Shown one piece after another: positions 27,132 through 39,178 of a stretch of DNA of 64,000 bases. Made by a program: the position numbers and the translations under genes. Origin of the DNA: Bacteroidota bacterium (GTDB taxonomy: Bacteria > Bacteroidota > Bacteroidia > Bacteroidales > Dysgonomonadaceae); contig JAEWGM010000028.1 of assembly GCA_023388315.1 (NCBI GenBank), positions 124,001-188,000 of the forward strand, written 5' to 3'. Within the stretch, counting starts at the first letter, position 1. The number at the start of each line of letters is the position of its first letter. Under the pieces are notes generated by a model, which was given only the letters and a program-made list of their open reading frames with translations, ran no database searches and had not been told where the DNA came from.

Positions 27132-29807
27132 ATGGAACAATATTACAATCAACCCATCGACGCTGTCCTTGAGCACTACGGCGTTACTTCCGATCAAGGC
27201 CTTTCAAATGAGGAGGTTCAAAAAAGGCTCCAAGAGCATGGACATAACCAACTCGCATCTAAAAAACAAAAATCGGCCATCGCTATTTTCTTGGAGCAAT
27301 TCAAAAGCAGCATGGTAATTATTTTGCTGATTGCCGCCGGTGTTTCGGGCGTTATTGGCGTGATGGAAGGGGAAGGTCTGGTAGAAACGTATGTGATTCT
27401 TGCCATTCTCATCATTAACGCCATCATTGGAATGGTGCAAGAGTTGAAGGCGCAATCGTCGCTGGATGCGCTCAACAAAATGAGTTCGCCCCACACCAAA
27501 GTGGTGCGCGATGGCGAGGTAACCGAAATCGTTTCCACCGATGTGGTTCCCGGCGATATTGTGGTGCTGGACACCGGCGACATTGTTCCGGCCGATATGC
27601 GGTTTATTGAGGCCGTAAACCTTAAAATTCAGGAATCGGCCCTCACGGGCGAATCGGTGCCGGTGGAAAAACATCACGATGTGTTGGAAGGAACCGACGT
27701 TGCCTTGGGCGACCGCGCCAATATGGGTTTCTCAACTAGCGTGGTCACCTACGGCCGCGGCAAAGGCGTGATTGTGGGAACCGGTATGAACACCGAAGTG
27801 GGAAAAATTGCCCATATGCTTCAAGATACATCGGAGACCGAAACCCCAATGGGGAAACGTTTGCAGCAATTGGGGAAGATTCTTGGTTTTGTAGCGCTCG
27901 GTATTTGCGCCCTTATTTTTGCGGTAGGCATCCTCTACGGAAACAATTGGCTGGAAATGTTTATGATGGCCGTGAGCCTTGCCGTGGCAGCCATTCCCGA
28001 AGGCTTGCAAATTGTTTCTACCATTGTGCTGGCAATTGGTGTGCAGCGGCTGGTGAAACTCAACGCCATTGTGCGCACGCTGCCGTCGGTGGAAACGCTG
28101 GGTAGCACCACGGTTATTTGCTCCGATAAAACCGGCACGCTTACTCAAAATAAAATGACGGTGGTAGAGGCTTGGATGCCCGGAGATAACATCATCGATT
28201 TTCGGAACGAAGCCCTTCCCGAAGAATTAGGCGAGGACGAAAAGAAATTGTTCACATCCTCTTTGCTTTGCACCGACGCGCATCTGAAAATACTCCCCGA
28301 CGGCACACATGAAAATGCCGGTGATCCAACGGAAACCGCCATTGTGGATGTGGGGCTGGATTTGAATATAAATAAAAACGAATTGGAAGCGCAATTCCCC
28401 CGAATGGAAGAAGTGCCTTTTGATTCGGAAAGAAAACGCATGTCAACCATCAACAAGATGGAAGGCAGTCAATTGCGAGTGAACGTAAAAGGCGGATTAG
28501 ATGAGGTGTTGGGTGTAACAACGCATCTCCTCATAGATGGCAATGTGCGTGCGATTACCGAAGAAGACAAACAAGACATTATGGCGGCGAACGACCGTAT
28601 GGCACAATCCGCCTTGCGCGTACTCGCTATTGCGCACAAAGATATAGACTCCGTGCCTCAAGAAGTCACCGCCGAAAGTGTGGAGAATAGCCTGGTTTTC
28701 ATCGGGCTGCTGGGAATGATTGATCCCGCTCGCCCCGAAGTGATTGAAGCGGTGAAGAAATGTAAAACCGCCGGCATCCGCCCCGTAATGATTACGGGCG
28801 ACCATAAAACCACCGCTGTGGCTATTGCCGATGAAATAGGTATTTACAGCGAGGGCGACAAAGCCATTACAGGCAACGAATTGGTGGCCATATCGGAGGA
28901 CGAGCTCAAGCGCGATGTGGAAAAATATACCGTTTACGCGCGCGTGGCGCCCGAACACAAAGTGCGCATCGTGAAAGCGTGGCAATCGCAAAGCGATATT
29001 GTGGCGATGACAGGCGACGGAGTAAACGACGCGCCCGCCCTCAAACAAGCCGATATTGGCGTGTCTATGGGCATTGTGGGCACCGAAGTGGCAAAAGAAG
29101 CGTCGGACGTGGTGCTCACCGATGACAACTTCGCCACCATTGTGGACGCGGTGGAAGAAGGCCGTCGCATTTACGACAATATTCTCAAAGCCATTCAGTT
29201 TTTGCTTTCGGCCAACGTGGGCGAAGTGTTGCTTATTTTCATCGCTTCGTTGTTTAATATCGGGAATCCGTTGTCGCCCATTCTTATTTTGTGGATTAAT
29301 TTGGTAACGGACAGCTTTCCCGCCTTGGCGCTGAGCATGGATCCTGCCGAAGACGATATTATGACACGTAAACCGCGCGACCCCAAAAAAGGATTCTTCT
29401 CCAAAGGAATGATTTGGCGTATTGTGTATCAGGGCGTAACCATTGGCTTGATCTCCTTGGCAGCCTACATCATCGGCTATCGCGATGGCGGCCAACCGCT
29501 GGGACAAACCATGGCGTTTGCCGTGCTGGGTTTCTCTCAATTGCTGCACATCCGAAACTTGCATTCCAACAAAAAATCATCCTTCAAAACCAGTATTCTG
29601 AGCAACAAAATGTTGCTTGGCGCCATTTTCGTTTCGGCATTGCTGCTGGCAGTCGTTTTACTTATTCCGCCCATAATGAACATTTTCGGCGTGGTAGCGA
29701 TGGATGCCACGCATTGGCTGTATGTGGCGCTGTTTTCATTGGTGCCCATCGTGGTGGTGGAATTGATGAAGTTGATGAAGTTAAACCAGACGAAGGACGA
29801 GTATTAA
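27132..29807 (+). CDS. P-type calcium-transporting ATPase (type IIA)
   Basis: 891 residues. The cation ATPase N-terminal domain, the actuator motif LTGESVPVEK, the phosphorylation site ICSDKTGTLTQNKM and the hinge TGDGVNDAPALKQAD are intact. The M4 site reads PEGLQIV and M6 reads NLVTDSFPALALSMDP, which matches Ca2+ pumps of the SERCA/LMCA kind, although the family also includes Na+ and K+ variants. The C-terminal four helices are complete. It stands as a single gene, with a terminator 25 bp downstream. The 266-bp gap to EF-G2 is AT-rich, and no clear promoter could be fixed there. Confidence 0.9.
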   Translation: MEQYYNQPIDAVLEHYGVTSDQGLSNEEVQKRLQEHGHNQLASKKQKSAIAIFLEQFKSSMVIILLIAAGVSGVIGVMEGEGLVETYVILAILIINAIIGMVQELKAQSSLDALNKMSSPHTKVVRDGEVTEIVSTDVVPGDIVVLDTGDIVPADMRFIEAVNLKIQESALTGESVPVEKHHDVLEGTDVALGDRANMGFSTSVVTYGRGKGVIVGTGMNTEVGKIAHMLQDTSETETPMGKRLQQLGKILGFVALGICALIFAVGILYGNNWLEMFMMAVSLAVAAIPEGLQIVSTIVLAIGVQRLVKLNAIVRTLPSVETLGSTTVICSDKTGTLTQNKMTVVEAWMPGDNIIDFRNEALPEELGEDEKKLFTSSLLCTDAHLKILPDGTHENAGDPTETAIVDVGLDLNINKNELEAQFPRMEEVPFDSERKRMSTINKMEGSQLRVNVKGGLDEVLGVTTHLLIDGNVRAITEEDKQDIMAANDRMAQSALRVLAIAHKDIDSVPQEVTAESVENSLVFIGLLGMIDPARPEVIEAVKKCKTAGIRPVMITGDHKTTAVAIADEIGIYSEGDKAITGNELVAISEDELKRDVEKYTVYARVAPEHKVRIVKAWQSQSDIVAMTGDGVNDAPALKQADIGVSMGIVGTEVAKEASDVVLTDDNFATIVDAVEEGRRIYDNILKAIQFLLSANVGEVLLIFIASLFNIGNPLSPILILWINLVTDSFPALALSMDPAEDDIMTRKPRDPKKGFFSKGMIWRIVYQGVTIGLISLAAYIIGYRDGGQPLGQTMAFAVLGFSQLLHIRNLHSNKKSSFKTSILSNKMLLGAIFVSALLLAVVLLIPPIMNIFGVVAMDATHWLYVALFSLVPIVVVELMKLMKLNQTKDEY

Positions 29808-29832
29808 TCGCCTTGCAAACTATCTGTTACAT

Positions 29833-29870
29833 AGAGAAAGCACAGCCCCAAAGGTTGTGTTTTTCTCTTT
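29833..29870 (+). terminator. Terminator of the Ca2+ ATPase gene
   Basis: An interrupted hairpin (AGAGAAA-CACA-CC pairing with GG-TGTG-TTTTCTCT) ends in a T-rich run, 25 bp after the ATPase stop. Confidence 0.65.
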
Positions 29871-29919
29871 TCCTCTCACTTGAGAAAATGATGGAGTAGG
29901 GCATCGATGTTTATTTTTG

Positions 29920-29927
29920 TATATTTG
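29920..29927 (+). promoter_or_regulatory. Predicted -7 box of the yjdM-family gene
   Basis: TATATTTG, an exact TAnnTTTG match, 35 bp before the ATG at 29963. Its position supports that ATG rather than the in-frame alternative at 29927, which overlaps the box. Confidence 0.5.
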
Positions 29928-29962
29928 TGCTGTTTCAATGCCAAGACATAAAATATTATAAA

Positions 29963-30298
29963 ATGACAACTACACCCAATTGTATAAAATGCAACAGCGC
30001 TGTTACTTATTTCGACGGCTCATTGTTTCATTGCACAGAATGCTTTCACGAGTGGACACAAGAAGATATAGACAACCTGCAACAAGCCGATAAAGTGGTG
30101 GATAGCAACGGAAACGAATTGTTTGATGGCGATGATGTTACCGTGATAAAAGACTTAAAGGTGAAAGGCTCGTCAATGGTGGTGAAACGAGGAACGCGAG
30201 TTCGCGGCATCCGCCTCTCAGCAGAAGACCCCACGCACGTGCAAGGCCGTGTGGACGGGCAAACCATTTTTATCCTTACGGAGTTTTTAAAGAAGTAG
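29963..30298 (+). CDS. Zinc-ribbon YjdM/PhnA-family protein
   Basis: 111 residues. An N-terminal zinc ribbon with two CxxC pairs (CIKCNS... FHCTECFHEW) is followed by an SH3-like domain containing DGDDVTVIKDLKVKGSSMVVKRGTRVRGIRL. These are the two parts of the YjdM/PhnA family, once named for alkylphosphonate use but without a proven role in it. The stop codon is only 10 bp from the truncated first repeat of the CRISPR array, so the array's old end now abuts this gene. Confidence 0.9.
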   Translation: MTTTPNCIKCNSAVTYFDGSLFHCTECFHEWTQEDIDNLQQADKVVDSNGNELFDGDDVTVIKDLKVKGSSMVVKRGTRVRGIRLSAEDPTHVQGRVDGQTIFILTEFLKK

Positions 30299-30308
30299 GG
30301 GGGGGAAT

Positions 30309-33300
30309 TTAGTATCTTTGATATTCGGAACAACACACGTGTTTCGCAGGTGAAATTCTACAACGTTGTGAATTGCTTTCAGAAGTTAGTATCTTTGATA
30401 TTCGGAACAACTCATTGTAAGTGTATCGGCCCGCGGGAGTGGGTTGTGAATTGCTTTCAGAAGTTAGTATCTTTGATATTCGGAACAACTAGATACTAAC
30501 ATATTTGTTCGTGATAGCTGTTGTGAATTGCTTTCAGAAGTTAGTATCTTTGATATTCGGAACAACGCTATTACTTCCGGATTAGAAGAAGCGCCGGTTG
30601 TGAATTGCTTTCAGAAGTTAGTATCTTTGATATTCGGAACAACAAAGAAAAATATCCCAACGCCACGTTGCATGTTGTGAATTGCTTTCAGAAGTTAGTA
30701 TCTTTGATATTCGGAACAACGTTGGATTTGGAAAGCAACATCCCCCATTTGTTGTGAATTGCTTTCAGAAGTTAGTATCTTTGATATTCGGAACAACCTA
30801 TTTAAATTCCAATGGAGCAGGTTTGGGTTGTGAATTGCTTTCAGAAGTTAGTATCTTTGATATTCGGAACAACATGAACGTGCTGTTTTAAATCGCCTAA
30901 ATCGTTGTGAATTGCTTTCAGAAGTTAGTATCTTTGATATTCGGAACAACCGTTTTGTCAGAATGAAAAACAATACTGCAGTTGTGAATTGCTTTCAGAA
31001 GTTAGTATCTTTGATATTCGGAACAACAAAATCAAAGGAATGGTGATAAATTCAACCGTTGTGAATTGCTTTCAGAAGTTAGTATCTTTGATATTCGGAA
31101 CAACTTGTTCAATTGTGTACACACCAGCGTATTCGTTGTGAATTGCTTTCAGAAGTTAGTATCTTTGATATTCGGAACAACATGGAGCGTTACGCCAAGC
31201 CATAAATACCAGTTGTGAATTGCTTTCAGAAGTTAGTATCTTTGATATTCGGAACAACACGGTTTAATCCGGCAACAAACTCGTTTGAGTTGTGAATTGC
31301 TTTCAGAAGTTAGTATCTTTGATATTCGGAACAACAACTGCTAAGTTAGGTGGTTTAACTTCACCGTTGTGAATTGCTTTCAGAAGTTAGTATCTTTGAT
31401 ATTCGGAACAACAACTGCTAAGTTAGGTGGTTTAACTTCCCCGTTGTGAATTGCTTTCAGAAGTTAGTATCTTTGATATTCGGAACAACAACCGCATCAA
31501 GGTCGCAAATACCGTTCAGTTGTGAATTGCTTTCAGAAGTTAGTATCTTTGATATTCGGAACAACTAATTCTTTTCTCTTCCGAATCGATTACGTGTTGT
31601 GAATTGCTTTCAGAAGTTAGTATCTTTGATATTCGGAACAACTCCTAAACCTACCATAGCTTTAGTAATTCCGTTGTGAATTGCTTTCAGAAGTTAGTAT
31701 CTTTGATATTCGGAACAACGGTGGCTACATTGGTGGCCGCTGGATTGACGTTGTGAATTGCTTTCAGAAGTTAGTATCTTTGATATTCGGAACAACGCGA
31801 TAACCGACATTATCAGCAATTCTTTGGTTGTGAATTGCTTTCAGAAGTTAGTATCTTTGATATTCGGAACAACGCGATATCGTATGTCATAAAACATAAA
31901 GACGTTGTGAATTGCTTTCAGAAGTTAGTATCTTTGATATTCGGAACAACGGTTGCAAATCCATAAATGAAACCATGGTAGTTGTGAATTGCTTTCAGAA
32001 GTTAGTATCTTTGATATTCGGAACAACTTGTTTACGGCGATTTGAATAAACGCCTTGGTTGTGAATTGCTTTCAGAAGTTAGTATCTTTGATATTCGGAA
32101 CAACGGTTACGCCAGCATTCATATTCTCTTTTAAGTTGTGAATTGCTTTCAGAAGTTAGTATCTTTGATATTCGGAACAACAATCGCTGTTTGTGGAGCG
32201 TTACACCCGCCAGTTGTGAATTGCTTTCAGAAGTTAGTATCTTTGATATTCGGAACAACTCTTTCGAAAAGGCTCGAACGTGCCATTAGTTGTGAATTGC
32301 TTTCAGAAGTTAGTATCTTTGATATTCGGAACAACTATAGAGCAGAACATCAGACTTACCAAAACGTTGTGAATTGCTTTCAGAAGTTAGTATCTTTGAT
32401 ATTCGGAACAACCGCCGCCAATTTGCACGTAATAGTCTTTGTGTTGTGAATTGCTTTCAGAAGTTAGTATCTTTGATATTCGGAACAACCTATAAACATA
32501 ACGATATTACTTTTTATCGGTTGTGAATTGCTTTCAGAAGTTAGTATCTTTGATATTCGGAACAACATTTTTCTTAAATATTACTGCGTGTGCTAAGTTG
32601 TGAATTGCTTTCAGAAGTTAGTATCTTTGATATTCGGAACAACCTAAAAGCAGAACTTGCATTCCTACTTCTTGTTGTGAATTGCTTTCAGAAGTTAGTA
32701 TCTTTGATATTCGGAACAACATACCTCGCTATAGCCTCATACTCTTCAGGGTTGTGAATTGCTTTCAGAAGTTAGTATCTTTGATATTCGGAACAACTAT
32801 ACGGCTCAATGGATTGACCATATCAATGTTGTGAATTGCTTTCAGAAGTTAGTATCTTTGATATTCGGAACAACGCCATTATCGATATTTCCGGTGCCAT
32901 CACCGTTGTGAATTGCTTTCAGAAGTTAGTATCTTTGATATTCGGAACAACCACAAACAGTATCTAAACCGGTGTGAATTGGTTGTGAATTGCTTTCAGA
33001 AGTTAGTATCTTTGATATTCGGAACAACAATGTGTTTTTTGTTTGAAAAGTTTATGCAGTTGTGAATTGCTTTCAGAAGTTAGTATCTTTGATATTCGGA
33101 ACAACAAAGTATGTTCAACATAGAGTACATCGACAGTTGTGAATTGCTTTCAGAAGTTAGTATCTTTGATATTCGGAACAACAGCTGTGAAAACAGGAGC
33201 AAAATATAATCAGTTGTGAATTGCTTTCAGAAGTTAGTATCTTTGATATTCGGAACAACTTTCAGTCTTGCTGTAACTTGCAACGTTTAGTTGTGAATTG

Positions 33301-36300
33301 CTTTCAGAAGTTAGTATCTTTGATATTCGGAACAACGTTTGTTAAATATAAATCATTTTTGTAAGTGTTGTGAATTGCTTTCAGAAGTTAGTATCTTTGA
33401 TATTCGGAACAACAAAATAAAAATAAATAACTATGGCATTACCGTTGTGAATTGCTTTCAGAAGTTAGTATCTTTGATATTCGGAACAACGATGGATTTA
33501 CCAGTAACCACTATAAATGGGTTGTGAATTGCTTTCAGAAGTTAGTATCTTTGATATTCGGAACAACAAGTGACAAAGATATTCAAAAACATGGATTGTT
33601 GTGAATTGCTTTCAGAAGTTAGTATCTTTGATATTCGGAACAACCAAAAATTAATTCTCCTGTATTGCTTACTCGTTGTGAATTGCTTTCAGAAGTTAGT
33701 ATCTTTGATATTCGGAACAACGAATGGTACAAACATGAAGGTTGAATCTAAGTTGTGAATTGCTTTCAGAAGTTAGTATCTTTGATATTCGGAACAACCG
33801 ATTGAGAAATTAGGTGCTTTTATTTGCTGTTGTGAATTGCTTTCAGAAGTTAGTATCTTTGATATTCGGAACAACGTTGGTAGTTCTTCGAGTGTTGGCT
33901 CTTTTGTTGTGAATTGCTTTCAGAAGTTAGTATCTTTGATATTCGGAACAACTAACATTCGTCTCTTACTTGGCTCTTATCAGTTGTGAATTGCTTTCAG
34001 AAGTTAGTATCTTTGATATTCGGAACAACATGAAGACATAAAAGCAAAAAAAGAAACTGGTTGTGAATTGCTTTCAGAAGTTAGTATCTTTGATATTCGG
34101 AACAACAACAGCGATTAACATTGTTAGTGGTGTATTGTTGTGAATTGCTTTCAGAAGTTAGTATCTTTGATATTCGGAACAACCTGTAGTTGATGGAAAT
34201 ATTAAAGTTGACAGTTGTGAATTGCTTTCAGAAGTTAGTATCTTTGATATTCGGAACAACAATGGGGATTGTTTTCCCATATTGGCGACCGTTGTGAATT
34301 GCTTTCAGAAGTTAGTATCTTTGATATTCGGAACAACTATTGAAACTGAAGTTGACAACCGAATACGGTTGTGAATTGCTTTCAGAAGTTAGTATCTTTG
34401 ATATTCGGAACAACATGAGTGTTGGAGAGCGATTTTACCTTAATGTTGTGAATTGCTTTCAGAAGTTAGTATCTTTGATATTCGGAACAACGGCAAAGTC
34501 TATGATTAGTTGCGGTTAATTGTTGTGAATTGCTTTCAGAAGTTAGTATCTTTGATATTCGGAACAACATTAAAAAAAATCTTACTTACCACCTTGCAGT
34601 TGTGAATTGCTTTCAGAAGTTAGTATCTTTGATATTCGGAACAACAAAAATGGGAATTATATTGGATTTGTACCCGTTGTGAATTGCTTTCAGAAGTTAG
34701 TATCTTTGATATTCGGAACAACTTACCGAAATAATGTCTCAAGAGCATATGGTTGTGAATTGCTTTCAGAAGTTAGTATCTTTGATATTCGGAACAACAA
34801 ATCGAGGGAGCAATTCTCAAATAAATACGTTGTGAATTGCTTTCAGAAGTTAGTATCTTTGATATTCGGAACAACAGGTCTACAATAAGTTAGAGCACGA
34901 GCAGCGTTGTGAATTGCTTTCAGAAGTTAGTATCTTTGATATTCGGAACAACAGAAACCAACAAAACAACCGATTTGCAAGTGTTGTGAATTGCTTTCAG
35001 AAGTTAGTATCTTTGATATTCGGAACAACATCGCCTTTTAGTAAGCTTATAAGTGTATTGTTGTGAATTGCTTTCAGAAGTTAGTATCTTTGATATTCGG
35101 AACAACATCAAGTGCCACGGCTGACATAAACATCAGTTGTGAATTGCTTTCAGAAGTTAGTATCTTTGATATTCGGAACAACTATGAGATAGTTATTGTC
35201 AAAAGTGACAGGTTGTGAATTGCTTTCAGAAGTTAGTATCTTTGATATTCGGAACAACCACATCCTTGTTCCTCCACGCCTTTACAACGTTGTGAATTGC
35301 TTTCAGAAGTTAGTATCTTTGATATTCGGAACAACGAGAGATTGGGTGGCACCTGTTTACGTACCGTTGTGAATTGCTTTCAGAAGTTAGTATCTTTGAT
35401 ATTCGGAACAACTAGAGGGAGGGGAATAATTATGGCATTACCGTTGTGAATTGCTTTCAGAAGTTAGTATCTTTGATATTCGGAACAACGAGTAGAAAAA
35501 CACACATTAAGGCAATTTGTTGTGAATTGCTTTCAGAAGTTAGTATCTTTGATATTCGGAACAACCAAATTTAGTATAACTACCATCTTTTAATAGTTGT
35601 GAATTGCTTTCAGAAGTTAGTATCTTTGATATTCGGAACAACTTAAAGCAAAGGAAACACCAAAAAACAATCGTTGTGAATTGCTTTCAGAAGTTAGTAT
35701 CTTTGATATTCGGAACAACCGATTTGGCTGAAGTTGATGAAGATTACTTGTTGTGAATTGCTTTCAGAAGTTAGTATCTTTGATATTCGGAACAACGGAG
35801 GGCATAACCATGACATCCGTGGAATAGTTGTGAATTGCTTTCAGAAGTTAGTATCTTTGATATTCGGAACAACTGGGGGAGGATATTTTCACGCTCACCA
35901 TTCGTTGTGAATTGCTTTCAGAAGTTAGTATCTTTGATATTCGGAACAACTTATAGAATTATCATACATTAAAATTCTTTGTTGTGAATTGCTTTCAGAA
36001 GTTAGTATCTTTGATATTCGGAACAACTTTATCAGTCGACAGTAGATAAGGCGGAACGTTGTGAATTGCTTTCAGAAGTTAGTATCTTTGATATTCGGAA
36101 CAACGGAAAGGTGCACCGAAGTGCTTTTGATGCAGTTGTGAATTGCTTTCAGAAGTTAGTATCTTTGATATTCGGAACAACAACTCTATAATACTCGAAG
36201 CAGGCGAGCCGGTTGTGAATTGCTTTCAGAAGTTAGTATCTTTGATATTCGGAACAACAATGCGCAGAAAATGTATGTCCATCAATAAGTTGTGAATTGC

Positions 36301-39101
36301 TTTCAGAAGTTAGTATCTTTGATATTCGGAACAACCGACTGGATAGTGGTATTATGATTGGAACGTTGTGAATTGCTTTCAGAAGTTAGTATCTTTGATA
36401 TTCGGAACAACAAATATCCAATATGTTTATATTTTCCATCTGTTGTGAATTGCTTTCAGAAGTTAGTATCTTTGATATTCGGAACAACAGATTTGGGGCT
36501 GGAGTACAATTATCTCTTGTTGTGAATTGCTTTCAGAAGTTAGTATCTTTGATATTCGGAACAACAAAACACCCGAAAATGGCACTTTTTTCTACGTTGT
36601 GAATTGCTTTCAGAAGTTAGTATCTTTGATATTCGGAACAACTTTAGGAGAACTGATAATAATGAGTTATTGTTGTGAATTGCTTTCAGAAGTTAGTATC
36701 TTTGATATTCGGAACAACTAAAGCGGATATTAGTCAAATCCTCAATGGGTTGTGAATTGCTTTCAGAAGTTAGTATCTTTGATATTCGGAACAACAAATC
36801 TATCTGCATTAATTATTGTATCTTCGTTGTGAATTGCTTTCAGAAGTTAGTATCTTTGATATTCGGAACAACGCTTGCACTTAACGGCAAAGATGCTGCT
36901 CGGTTGTGAATTGCTTTCAGAAGTTAGTATCTTTGATATTCGGAACAACAATGTACAATATCGGCACTGCTAAAAATAAGTTGTGAATTGCTTTCAGAAG
37001 TTAGTATCTTTGATATTCGGAACAACGTTAACGGACAGTACAATTGTTTACGTTACGTTGTGAATTGCTTTCAGAAGTTAGTATCTTTGATATTCGGAAC
37101 AACTGTAACCGTCAGAATGCTTGCCGTTACCATGTTGTGAATTGCTTTCAGAAGTTAGTATCTTTGATATTCGGAACAACAGAAAGTTAATACACACTTA
37201 TACAGGTTTGTTGTGAATTGCTTTCAGAAGTTAGTATCTTTGATATTCGGAACAACATTGAATGAAATGAGAATTATTGAGGGTTAGTTGTGAATTGCTT
37301 TCAGAAGTTAGTATCTTTGATATTCGGAACAACCAGCAGATAGGGAAGGATTCGGGGTTGTTCGTTGTGAATTGCTTTCAGAAGTTAGTATCTTTGATAT
37401 TCGGAACAACGCGAGATAATAAAAACTATTACATTGATAAGTTGTGAATTGCTTTCAGAAGTTAGTATCTTTGATATTCGGAACAACGAACAGCGAAGAC
37501 GGCGGTACTTGTAATTTGTTGTGAATTGCTTTCAGAAGTTAGTATCTTTGATATTCGGAACAACTAAATACCTTGTTTTTCCTTTCTCCAATATGTTGTG
37601 AATTGCTTTCAGAAGTTAGTATCTTTGATATTCGGAACAACAGATATTCCAAGGCGTTTTTTGCGGTGGAGTTGTGAATTGCTTTCAGAAGTTAGTATCT
37701 TTGATATTCGGAACAACGGTTGAAAACACCCTTGCCGCTATATTTTGGTTGTGAATTGCTTTCAGAAGTTAGTATCTTTGATATTCGGAACAACCCGTTT
37801 TTGGCATTGGATATTAAGAACGCAGTTGTGAATTGCTTTCAGAAGTTAGTATCTTTGATATTCGGAACAACTTCCGTTCTTCCTGAAATCTGACGCCGCT
37901 GTTGTGAATTGCTTTCAGAAGTTAGTATCTTTGATATTCGGAACAACAATACCGGTACCGCCGATAACTGGTTATGGTTGTGAATTGCTTTCAGAAGTTA
38001 GTATCTTTGATATTCGGAACAACAAGAAGTCCAAAGCAAAAAAGAATTCTACAGTTGTGAATTGCTTTCAGAAGTTAGTATCTTTGATATTCGGAACAAC
38101 AGTATGATTACTACTCTGTTACAAGCTGGCTGTTGTGAATTGCTTTCAGAAGTTAGTATCTTTGATATTCGGAACAACTGATCGCAATTTCGAGCGAAAA
38201 GCTTTTTTGTTGTGAATTGCTTTCAGAAGTTAGTATCTTTGATATTCGGAACAACTAATTGTTATTAAATTATGTATCATCAATCGTTGTGAATTGCTTT
38301 CAGAAGTTAGTATCTTTGATATTCGGAACAACGTGATTTTGTCGTGTCAACCACAACATTTCGTTGTGAATTGCTTTCAGAAGTTAGTATCTTTGATATT
38401 CGGAACAACCAGGAGAGCCGTCGACGGAGAGGAATATAAGTTGTGAATTGCTTTCAGAAGTTAGTATCTTTGATATTCGGAACAACTGTATGGAATATTT
38501 GACTCCCCTCACGTAGGTTGTGAATTGCTTTCAGAAGTTAGTATCTTTGATATTCGGAACAACGAGCGCAGGAACTACACATTAATAATATAAGTTGTGA
38601 ATTGCTTTCAGAAGTTAGTATCTTTGATATTCGGAACAACATAGACGGCATTACAAAGTGGCAAGTGAACGTTGTGAATTGCTTTCAGAAGTTAGTATCT
38701 TTGATATTCGGAACAACTATAACCATTACAATCCGTACTTTGCCGATGTTGTGAATTGCTTTCAGAAGTTAGTATCTTTGATATTCGGAACAACATGGTG
38801 TTTAATGTCCGAAACACGAACCCAGTTGTGAATTGCTTTCAGAAGTTAGTATCTTTGATATTCGGAACAACATCGAGCGTGTCGATGGCCGTAGATGTGA
38901 GGTTGTGAATTGCTTTCAGAAGTTAGTATCTTTGATATTCGGAACAACCAATGGGCACGATGATCGCCCGCTCGGATTGTTGTGAATTGCTTTCAGAAGT
39001 TAGTATCTTTGATATTCGGAACAACTTGTTCATGATCGTATCGGAAGCATACAGGTTGTGAATTGCTTTCAGAAGTTAGTATCTTTGATATTCGGAACAA
39101 C
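30309..39101 (+). CRISPR. Type II-C CRISPR array: 114 full 47-bp repeats, 113 spacers, plus one truncated repeat
   Basis: The first full repeat is 30365-30411 and the last 39055-39101. The spacing is 76-78 bp, giving spacers of 29-31 nt, mostly 30. By eye all 114 repeats are identical. Each begins GTTGTGAATTGCTTTCAG, has AAGTTAGTATCTTTG in the middle and ends ATATTCGGAACAAC. A 26-bp 3' half repeat (30309-30334) precedes one extra spacer (30335-30364). The repeat's 5' end is complementary to both tracrRNA candidates, which fixes the crRNA direction as plus strand, opposite to the cas genes. The degenerate repeat lies at the transcription-5' end, so new spacers are probably added at the cas2 side, as in other type II-C loci. 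Each repeat contains a promoter-like TTG-N21-TATCTTTG. Confidence 0.99.
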
Positions 39102-39176
39102 AGGATATGTGTATTTCCAATGAATATCAAATGAATACGTCGCGAATTACGATTTTAAAAAATGGTTGTTCCAAAT
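39102..39176 (+). other. Cas-proximal flank (putative leader) of the CRISPR array
   Basis: A 75-bp AT-rich stretch between the last repeat and the terminator. It contains two imperfect pieces of the repeat's 3' half in inverted orientation (AATGAATATCAAA near 39119-39131 and GGTTGTTCC near 39164-39172). If spacers are added on this side, this is the site read by Cas1-Cas2. Confidence 0.5.
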
Positions 39177-39178
39177 AA

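Noticed and set aside
30682..38107. Several small plus-strand open frames within the CRISPR array, with peptides repeating CFQKLVSLIFGTT or LLSEVSIFDIRNN
   Set aside because: They are translations of the CRISPR repeat and spacers in two frames, and not genes.
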